Of a stretch of 6,020 nucleotides of DNA, positions 1-4,297 are shown piece by piece. This DNA comes from an uncultured bacterium. GTDB lineage: Bacteria > Planctomycetota > Phycisphaerae > Phycisphaerales > SM1A02. A program made the position numbers and the translations under genes. How positions within the stretch are numbered: position 1 is the first letter of the stretch; the number at the start of each line of letters is the position of its first letter. Under the pieces are notes generated by a model. The model had not been told where the DNA came from and did no database searches. It saw nothing but the letters and a program-made list of their open reading frames with translations. The stretch spans positions 1 to 6,020 of the forward strand of contig CAIXEV010000498.1 of assembly GCA_903918555.1 (NCBI GenBank), in the 5' to 3' direction.

Positions 1-41
1 CACTCCGAGGCGTGCCGACGAAAGCGAGCGAAAGCGGGCAC

Positions 42-66
42 CTGAAGCGCGCGAGTCGCGCTTCAG
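42..66 (-). terminator. Hairpin downstream of the recombinase gene, possible terminator
   Basis: The arms CTGAAGCGCG (42-51) and CGCGCTTCAG (57-66) are perfectly complementary over 10 bp around the 5-base loop CGAGT. On the minus strand this follows the recombinase stop by about 75 bases. No clean T-run follows on the minus strand, only short CTTT stretches, so this is not a textbook intrinsic terminator. It could equally be an mRNA 3'-end stabilising hairpin or a repeat remnant. The 11-bp string CGCGAGTCGCG occurs in it (50-60) and again at 72-82. Confidence 0.35.
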
Positions 67-100
67 CAGCCCGCGAGTCGCGAGCGCTCAAATCACGACG

Positions 101-161
101 CCTCCGCTCGCGGCATTCAACTCGCCTCCGCTCGCGGCATTCAACTCGCCTCCGCTCGCGG
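101..161. repeat. 24-bp tandem repeat, about 2.5 copies, overlapping the recombinase stop
   Basis: Two identical 24-bp units lie at 101-124 and 125-148, followed by the first 13 bases of a third (149-161). Each unit starts with CCTCCGCTCGCGG and ends with CATTCAACTCG. Read on the minus strand, the unit nearest the gene holds the last recombinase codons, Pro-Arg-Ala-Glu-Ala-Ser-stop. The next unit repeats them beyond the stop, so the terminal segment with its TGA (141-143) recurs at 117-119 in the same frame. Each TGA is directly followed by an ATG, giving two 7-codon mini-ORFs that are most likely by-products of the duplication. Confidence 0.9.
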
Positions 162-1136
162 GTGCGCGCCGTCGTAGTCGGCCCGCATCTTGCCTTGCGC
201 GAGGTGCGTGTACACCTGCGTTGACGAGAGTGACTGGTGACCGAGCAACTCTTGCACCGCGCGCAAATCCGCACCGTTGTTGAGGAGGTGCGTCGCGAAG
301 CTGTGGCGGATCGTGTGGGGGCTGATGTCCGGGTCGAGTCCGACCTTCACGAGGTACTTGGCGACCTTGCGGCGCACCGAGCGGCTCGAGAGGCGCGAAC
401 CGTGCTTGTTGACGAAGAGCGGCGCGTCGGTGCTCGAGGTGAGCCCCGCGGCCTTCATCTCGGCGTCGAGCATGTCGAGGTAGTGGCGCAGGCTCTTGAG
501 CGCGTGCGCTCCGAGCGGCACCAGGCGCTCGCGGCGGCCCTTGCCCTTGATGACGATGCACTCGTTCGACTCGTTGAGGTCGCCGCGGTTGATCGCCACG
601 ACCTCGCTCACGCGGATGCCCGTCGAGTACAGCGTCTCGAGGATCGCGCGGTCGCGCGCGCCGAGGAGATCGTTGTCGTCCGGGGCCGAGAGCAGGCGCT
701 CGACCTCGTCGACCGTGATCGCCTTGGGAAGCCGGCGCGCCTGCTTGGGCGTGCGGATCAAGGTCATCGGGTTCGACGCGGTGAAGCCGCGCTTCTCGAG
801 CCACTTGTGGAAGCTGCGCAGCGTGGCGATCTTTCGCGCCATCGTCGCGGGCGAGTAGTTCTGCTCGGCGAGCTTCGCGAGGAAGCCGCGGATCTTCTCG
901 ACATCGCACGACAGGATCGTCGCGGTGATCGACGCCGGCACGGACTTCTTGGCGATGGACGCATCGAGGGCGCCCTGCTCGGCCTTCATGTCGACCTTGG
1001 TCTTGAGGTCGCCCTCGAGGAACTCGACGAATTGGCGCAGATCAAGCCCATAGCACCGCGAGGTGTAGGGGCTGAAGGCGCGCTCATCGATCAGGTACGA
1101 CAGGAAGCGCTCGACGATGGGAAGGTTGTCGTTCAT
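141..1136 (-). CDS. xerC: Tyrosine recombinase, XerC/XerD family
   Basis: Complete 331-residue site-specific recombinase. Family members resolve chromosome dimers at dif by stepwise strand exchange through a 3'-phosphotyrosine intermediate. An N-terminal SAM-like DNA-binding domain spans about residues 5-125 and the catalytic domain about 135-325. The full catalytic set is visible: R175 (STGIRVSE), K199 (KGKGRRERLVPLG), H274 and R277 (SPHTIRHSFATHLL), H300 (LLGH) and nucleophile Y309 (TQVYTHL), with XerD-like spacing (R to K 24, H to Y 9). DLRAVQELLGH and the C-terminal YDGAHPRA resemble XerC more than XerD, but the assignment is tentative because many lineages use one Xer or have paralogues. 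Relative to E. coli Xer proteins, residues about 42-78 are roughly 28 residues longer. ATG 1136 was chosen over an upstream in-frame GTG (1298) because GAGAGAGG lies 8 bases before it and homology begins there. The stop lies within the 24-bp repeat. Confidence 0.95.
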   Translation of the reverse strand: MNDNLPIVERFLSYLIDERAFSPYTSRCYGLDLRQFVEFLEGDLKTKVDMKAEQGALDASIAKKSVPASITATILSCDVEKIRGFLAKLAEQNYSPATMARKIATLRSFHKWLEKRGFTASNPMTLIRTPKQARRLPKAITVDEVERLLSAPDDNDLLGARDRAILETLYSTGIRVSEVVAINRGDLNESNECIVIKGKGRRERLVPLGAHALKSLRHYLDMLDAEMKAAGLTSSTDAPLFVNKHGSRLSSRSVRRKVAKYLVKVGLDPDISPHTIRHSFATHLLNNGADLRAVQELLGHQSLSSTQVYTHLAQGKMRADYDGAHPRAEAS

Positions 1137-1144
1137 GGCGGGTG

Positions 1145-1152
1145 CCTCTCTC
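1145..1152 (-). promoter_or_regulatory. Shine-Dalgarno-like site of the recombinase gene
   Basis: On the minus strand GAGAGAGG is followed by an 8-base spacer and the ATG at 1136. It decides the start against the longer frame opening at 1298, whose extra 54 residues are Arg/Ser/Pro-rich and unlike any Xer N terminus. Confidence 0.6.
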
Positions 1153-1237
1153 GAACTCGCCGACCCTCTTGGGGCGGCTCCTGACTGGTGGTGCCGGGCG
1201 CCGTTGTGCGCTCGACGGGTTGGTTCCTGCTGGCGGT

Positions 1238-1295
1238 GACTGCCTGTTTCGGGACGCGATCGACGCTCGCGCGGCGACCGCTGAGACTGCCTGTT
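1238..1295. repeat. 11-bp direct repeat pair upstream of the recombinase gene
   Basis: GACTGCCTGTT occurs exactly at 1238-1248 and 1285-1295, 47 bases apart start to start, within about 160 bases of the recombinase start. It could be a regulator-binding pair or a chance or slippage remnant. The sequence alone does not decide. Confidence 0.4.
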
Positions 1296-1321
1296 CACTC
1301 ACCTTTCGGACCGTCCACCTC

Positions 1322-1347
1322 TCGCATGGCCCTGTAAGGCCGTGCGA
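1322..1347. other. Stable hairpin in the intergenic region
   Basis: TCGCATGGCC (1322-1331) pairs with GGCCGTGCGA (1338-1347) over 10 positions around the loop CTGTAA. One position is T-G, which becomes a U-G wobble if the plus strand is transcribed but an A-C mismatch on the minus strand. The fold therefore slightly favours plus-strand RNA. Just downstream, GGAAG (1349-1353) can pair with a CTTCC about 17 bases further on, before the T6 run. Confidence 0.4.
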
Positions 1348-1495
1348 TGGAAGGGCTATCGGCCTGATCGCTTCCGCAGTTCACCATTTTTTACTGCCCA
1401 CCTCGAGCTTTGCTCTCGGACCATTCGAGGTTCGATGCTGCGTAGATCCATGTGAATACAGGACTTAGGTCGATTTCCCTCATGATTTCCGAGCG

Positions 1496-1519
1496 GCGCG
1501 AAGACTCGAGTCTAGGCGC
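1496..1519 (-). terminator. Imperfect palindrome just after the lipoprotein stop, possible terminator
   Basis: A perfect 12-bp palindrome AGACTCGAGTCT (1502-1513) is flanked by GCGC on each side after a two-base mismatch, giving a long hairpin-capable element about 12 bases past the lipoprotein stop. The 7-bp string GGCGCGA also flanks it as a direct repeat (1495-1501 and 1515-1521). There is no T-run after it on the minus strand, so a terminator role is only suggested by position. Confidence 0.3.
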
Positions 1520-1531
1520 GACCGAGGTGGC

Positions 1532-2323
1532 CTACTTCGAATCGGGCTTCTGCTCGGCTCGACCGCCCGGCAGCGGCACCGCAAGGCGTGCTGCCTCCTG
1601 CTCGAGGAGGTCGCGCACCAGCATGTAGGCGCCGAACCGGACGAAGAGGTCGATCCGCTGCTCGTAGACGCGGCTTCCGAGGGCGCTCGACGCGTCGGCG
1701 CGACCAGAGCCGTACTGGTCGAGCGCGGCGAGGGTCTCGTTGTTCCGGGCGTCGAAGAGTCGCGAGGCCTGGGAGATCGCCACCATCGCTCCGTCGACAT
1801 CAACGCGGCTGTCGGTGGTCGGCATGGTGACATCCTTGAGGTCGAGCGGCTGGGCGGCCGAATCGGACGCAGCCGAAATGACCTCGACCGCCGCCCCGAA
1901 CCGAAGCGGCTTGTAGGGGTCCCAGTCGGTGACGGTGCCGATGAGGATGCCGTCGACCTGCAGCGCCCGCATCAGCGTGTAGAGCTGGCGGATGTCGCTG
2001 ATCTTGGTCATGCCGAGCTGCTGCATCACCGCAAGCGTGCGGTTGAGCGGCAGGCAGCGCACGCCATCGACCTGCTCGACCTCCGCCACGAAGCGATCGG
2101 CGACCATGTTGCCGTCGACAGCGGACACGCCGCTTTCGTTCGCAAACGGCACGACCGCCCACACGCGCTCGCTGTCGTAGGGCGCGCGCAGGACGGTGGG
2201 CATCTGGGGGCCGCTGCTGCAGCCCGTCAGCGCGGGAACAAGCACGAACAGCGCAAGCAACGCGCAGACCGGGCGGGAGATCGGTGCACGGAGACGGCGG
2301 AAAAATTGGACAAGCGGTCCCAT
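1532..2323 (-). CDS. CsgG/FlgO-like envelope lipoprotein, function unknown
   Basis: Predicted 263-residue lipoprotein. The n-region is basic (FFRRLRAPISR), followed by a hydrophobic stretch (CALLALFVLVPALTG) and a lipobox LTGC with the lipidated Cys at residue 35. The mature part begins with a strand and turn VWAVVPFANESG (54-65), then VADRFVAEVEQVDGVRCLPLNRT (75-97, described in part), a helical segment, and VDGILIGTVTDWDPY (123-137). RLFDARNNETLAAL (188-201) matches the 'lvDa.tGevl' strand of CsgG/FlgO/LpoB-type domains. This fold assignment rests on pattern, not a search. The ATG at 2323 is preferred over an in-frame GTG at 2395, which would push the lipobox to residue 59 and lies inside the 16-bp array. 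No clear ribosome binding site precedes 2323. The gene follows the propeller lipoprotein gene by 148 bases on the same strand and is probably co-transcribed. The C terminus is short and charged. Confidence 0.8.
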   Translation of the reverse strand: MGPLVQFFRRLRAPISRPVCALLALFVLVPALTGCSSGPQMPTVLRAPYDSERVWAVVPFANESGVSAVDGNMVADRFVAEVEQVDGVRCLPLNRTLAVMQQLGMTKISDIRQLYTLMRALQVDGILIGTVTDWDPYKPLRFGAAVEVISAASDSAAQPLDLKDVTMPTTDSRVDVDGAMVAISQASRLFDARNNETLAALDQYGSGRADASSALGSRVYEQRIDLFVRFGAYMLVRDLLEQEAARLAVPLPGGRAEQKPDSK

Positions 2324-2389
2324 GGTCGGGATATCGGCGGCAATCGCCGTGCCAGTCCACTCGTGCCGAACCTGCGCTCGTGGCGTCGG

Positions 2390-2485
2390 ACTCACTCCTC
2401 GACGCGGTCAGTCCTTGAGGCGGTCAGTCCTCGAGGCGCTCAGTCCTCGAAGCCCTCACTCCTCGACGCCCTCACTCCTCGACGC
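2390..2485. repeat. Six tandem 16-bp units spanning a gene's stop codon
   Basis: The units start at 2390, 2406, 2422, 2438, 2454 and 2470. The last two are identical (CCTCACTCCTCGACGC). The first differs from them only at its first base, and the middle three vary (for example GGTCAGTCCTCGAGGC). Every unit keeps a TCA at the same place, which reads as TGA on the minus strand. The TGA of the unit at 2470 is the stop of the propeller gene (2472-2474). Since 16 is not a multiple of three, the six TGAs fall in all three minus-strand frames, two per frame. Three units also carry GAGGAG overlapping the TGA. The units adjoin one another with no spacers, so this is not a CRISPR. Confidence 0.92.
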
Positions 2486-3977
2486 CGCCAGCCATCTGGT
2501 CGGCCTTGAGGAAGTCGGGCGCCGCCGAACCGGCTTCCGTGCTCTCGCGCGAAGCGGCGCTCTTCGCGCGCTGCGTGACGCTCTTGCTCGGGCGGCTGTC
2601 GGCCACCTCGGCGGGCGTGGCGGAGGGCTTCGCGGGCTCCACCGCGAGCGCCCAGATGTTCTCGACGCCGCTGCGGTTCGACACGAAGTAGATGCGGCCG
2701 TTTGCAGCCCAGACCGGCTGCATGTTGCGGAACTGGTCGCGCGTCAGGCCCATGCGGTTGGTGCCGTCGGCGTTGATCGCCCAGATGTCCGCGCGTTCCG
2801 GCCAATCGACGCCGTCCTCGGGGTTCTCGACCGTGGTGAAGACGATGCGGGTTCCGTCGGGCGACCAGCTCGGCTGCAGGATCGCGGCGCTGCGGGCGCT
2901 GAGGACCTCGGTCGGGTTGCGGCCCTCGCCCTGCACGATGTCGACGGTCCAGATGCCGTAGAGGCGCGAACCGCGCTGGCGAGCGCGCTGGAAGAGCAGC
3001 TTGTCGGTCGCCTCGACGGGCGCCCAGCGCGGCATGAAGCCCTCGCAGACGAAGCTGCGCACGCCGGGCATCGAGGTGTCGACGATCCAGATCTCCCATG
3101 CGCCGGTGCGGCCGTTCTGGCGGCTGAACGCGAGACGCTTGCCATCGGGCGCCCAGGTCGGCTGGACTTCCTCGTCGGCGTCGAAGGTGATCTGCGTCGG
3201 CGCGCCGCCGGCGATCGGCATCGTGAAGATGTCCCAGTTTCCGTTGCGGTTCGACGCGTATGCGACCGTGTTTCCATCGGGCGAGATCGACGGCATGAGG
3301 TCGTCGCTCGGATCGTTCGTGAGCTGCGTCACCGTGCGGCCGTCGATCGACTTCCTGTAGAGGTCGAAGGTGGTGCGGTGCTGGGTCGACGCGTAGACCA
3401 TGAAGCTGCCGCCGCGGTCGATGTCGGGCGAGAAATCGCCGCCTTCGGTGGCGAAGCTCACCTGCGCGAGGTTGGCGACGCCCTCGTTCGGCGTGGTCTG
3501 GTCGCTGGCCTTCGACGGCGCGTAGACGCCGGGAAGCGCGATGCCGGACGGGCGCTGTGCACGCGTCGGGCGGTCGCCCGGCACGGCGAGCGGCGCGTTG
3601 ACGGAGTTGCGGACGATGGTGCCGTCGGCGGGCGCATCGGAGGCCACGCGCGAGGCCACGCTCGAGGTCGCGCTGGCGGTGGCGCTGGCGGTCGACGGCA
3701 TGGATCTCCCCGCCGCCTGGCGCGGCGCCTGAGAAGCATCCACGGTGTGCACAGGCGTCGTGCTCGTTCCGACGGACTTGCGCGTCGGGACGGTGGGCTC
3801 GGGCTCGGACTTGAACGCCTCGCCCGTCACCACCGACTGCATCGCCTCGCAGCCCGTCATGGAAACGACGAGGATCGTTCCTGCAAGCGCGAACGCCGCA
3901 GCGGCGCCCGTGCCCGATCGGGTCGGAAGGTGCGCGAGCGGAAGGCGATTGCTGCCACTTTGGGTGCTGCCGGCCAT
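2472..3977 (-). CDS. TolB-like (PD40) six-bladed propeller lipoprotein
   Basis: Complete 501-residue protein. The signal peptide has Arg at 11 and 20, a hydrophobic core AAAAFALAGTILVVS and a lipobox MTGC with Cys43. Residues 44-165 are a low-complexity Ser/Thr/Ala/Pro linker. Residues about 178-445 form six PD40/TolB-type repeats: FSPDIDRGGSFMVYAS (182-197), PSISPDGNTVAYASNRNGNW (229-248), PTWAPDGKRLAFSRQ (273-287), PRWAPVEATDKLLFQR (316-331), PSWSPDGTRIVFTT (369-382) and PVWAANGRIYFVSNRSG (421-437), each usually followed by a D/E-I-W/F strand. TolB links outer-membrane Pal to the inner-membrane Tol complex. This protein lacks TolB's N-terminal alpha/beta domain and is predicted to be lipid-anchored, so it is TolB-like rather than TolB. 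No pal or tolA neighbour is seen. Residues 450-501 are a charged tail. AGGAG lies 7 bases before the ATG. The last codons are the first unit of the 16-bp array. Confidence 0.9.
   Translation of the reverse strand: MAGSTQSGSNRLPLAHLPTRSGTGAAAAFALAGTILVVSMTGCEAMQSVVTGEAFKSEPEPTVPTRKSVGTSTTPVHTVDASQAPRQAAGRSMPSTASATASATSSVASRVASDAPADGTIVRNSVNAPLAVPGDRPTRAQRPSGIALPGVYAPSKASDQTTPNEGVANLAQVSFATEGGDFSPDIDRGGSFMVYASTQHRTTFDLYRKSIDGRTVTQLTNDPSDDLMPSISPDGNTVAYASNRNGNWDIFTMPIAGGAPTQITFDADEEVQPTWAPDGKRLAFSRQNGRTGAWEIWIVDTSMPGVRSFVCEGFMPRWAPVEATDKLLFQRARQRGSRLYGIWTVDIVQGEGRNPTEVLSARSAAILQPSWSPDGTRIVFTTVENPEDGVDWPERADIWAINADGTNRMGLTRDQFRNMQPVWAANGRIYFVSNRSGVENIWALAVEPAKPSATPAEVADSRPSKSVTQRAKSAASRESTEAGSAAPDFLKADQMAGGVEE
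3640..3699. repeat. In-frame 12-bp tandem repeat in the propeller protein linker
   Basis: Five diverging 12-bp units start at 3640, 3652, 3664, 3676 and 3688. Examples are GAGGCCACGCGC and GAGGCCACGCTC, and out of phase GCGCTGGCGGTG/GCGCTGGCGGTC at 3670-3693. On the minus strand they encode a four-residue periodicity, TASA TASA TSSV ASRV ASDA (about residues 96-115), between the lipid anchor and the propeller. Length changes here would keep the frame and alter only linker length. Confidence 0.7.
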
Positions 3978-3984
3978 GGTTGGA

Positions 3985-3989
3985 CTCCT
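3985..3989 (-). promoter_or_regulatory. Ribosome binding site of the propeller lipoprotein gene
   Basis: AGGAG on the minus strand lies 7 bases before the ATG at 3977, a good Shine-Dalgarno match that fixes this start. The other two minus-strand genes have weaker or no such site. Confidence 0.75.
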
Positions 3990-4101
3990 GCGGGACTCCC
4001 CGCGTCGAGCCCCATCGGCCGTTCCGGATGCGCGGTTGAGCGCGGATGTGCCGTTTATGCCAAGCCTGCGGGCGAAAGGCGGAAACTGCGTTTGCTTCGG
4101 C

Positions 4102-4107
4102 TACACT
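4102..4107 (+). promoter_or_regulatory. Possible -10 element of the tRNA-Lys gene
   Basis: TACACT matches the -10 consensus at four of six positions and ends 12 bases before the first tRNA base, a usual distance for a short tRNA leader. I found no good -35 hexamer at 16-18 bases upstream. The 142-base gap is shared with the divergent propeller gene promoter. Confidence 0.3.
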
Positions 4108-4119
4108 GTTTTCCTTCGC

Positions 4120-4192
4120 GATTGCGTAGCTCAGTCGGTAGAGCAGCGGCCTTTTAAGCCGTAGGTCCTGGGTTCAAGTCCCAGCGCAATCA
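4120..4192 (+). tRNA. tRNA-Lys, anticodon TTT
   Basis: The cloverleaf folds fully by eye. The acceptor arm GATTGCG (4120-4126) pairs with CGCAATC (4185-4191). The D stem is GCTC/GAGC (4129-4132/4141-4144). The anticodon stem GCGGC/GCCGT (4146-4150/4158-4162) has one G-U pair and the loop CTTTTAA, with anticodon TTT at 4153-4155. The variable loop is AGGTC. The T stem CTGGG/CCCAG encloses loop TTCAAGT. The discriminator base is A4192. The following bases are CTG, so CCA is not encoded and must be added by a nucleotidyltransferase. It decodes AAA and AAG lysine codons. It is a single tRNA, divergent from the propeller gene and 105 bases before the helicase gene. Confidence 0.97.
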
Positions 4193-4230
4193 CTGGCGCG
4201 CGCCGCCGAGCGAACCGATTGGCCCACTCT

Positions 4231-4277
4231 GGTCCAACGGGACCGCAGCCTCCTCGACCCAGCCTGCCTCGCGGCAG
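4231..4277 (+). other. Two short hairpins between the tRNA and the helicase gene
   Basis: GGTCC-AACG-GGACC (4231-4244) and CTGCC-TCGC-GGCAG (4264-4277) are perfect 5-bp stems with 4-base loops in the 105-base gap. Neither is followed by a T-run, so it is unclear whether they end the tRNA transcript or belong to a helicase leader. Small GC-rich hairpins like these can arise by chance at this base composition. Confidence 0.25.
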
Positions 4278-4297
4278 TTCCCCCGAAGCTCCGCAAC

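Larger units (their letters stand above)
1137..1531. other. 395-bp intergenic region without a supported gene
   Basis: This lies between the lipoprotein stop and the recombinase start, both minus strand. Small ORFs on both strands show no recognisable protein features. The central part (about 1380-1490) is less GC-rich than its surroundings and contains a T6 run (1387-1392). It holds a hairpin at 1322-1347, a separated inverted repeat CCTCGA/TCGAGG (1401-1406/1425-1430), an 11-bp direct repeat and a palindrome beside the lipoprotein stop. The recombinase promoter should be here, but I could not pick a convincing -35/-10 pair. I do not recognise SRP RNA, RNase P RNA, tmRNA or a known riboswitch. 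Confidence 0.6.

Noticed and set aside
237..1184. 315-codon plus-strand frame opposite the recombinase
   Set aside because: The minus strand encodes all six Xer catalytic residues with correct spacing. The plus frame has no recognisable features.
1137..1531. dif site for the Xer recombinase
   Set aside because: I saw no AT-rich 28-bp sequence with inverted 11-bp arms resembling dif, and dif is usually not next to xer genes.
2324..2395. GTG start at 2395 for the smaller lipoprotein
   Set aside because: It would add 24 polar residues before the signal peptide, placing the lipobox Cys at residue 59, and the GTG itself lies in the repeat array. ATG 2323 gives a normal lipoprotein signal.
2390..2485. 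CRISPR array
   Set aside because: The units are contiguous 16-bp repeats without unique spacers, and no cas gene is present.
2196..4157. 653-codon open frame on the plus strand
   Set aside because: It is antisense to two well-supported lipoprotein genes, crosses the tandem array and enters the tRNA gene. Its translation is His/Arg/Ala-rich low complexity with no motif.
4120..4192. tRNA used as an integration site of a genomic island
   Set aside because: No second copy of the tRNA 3' end was seen in the window. The only recombinase is Xer-type rather than a phage-type integrase and is separated from the tRNA by ordinary genes.
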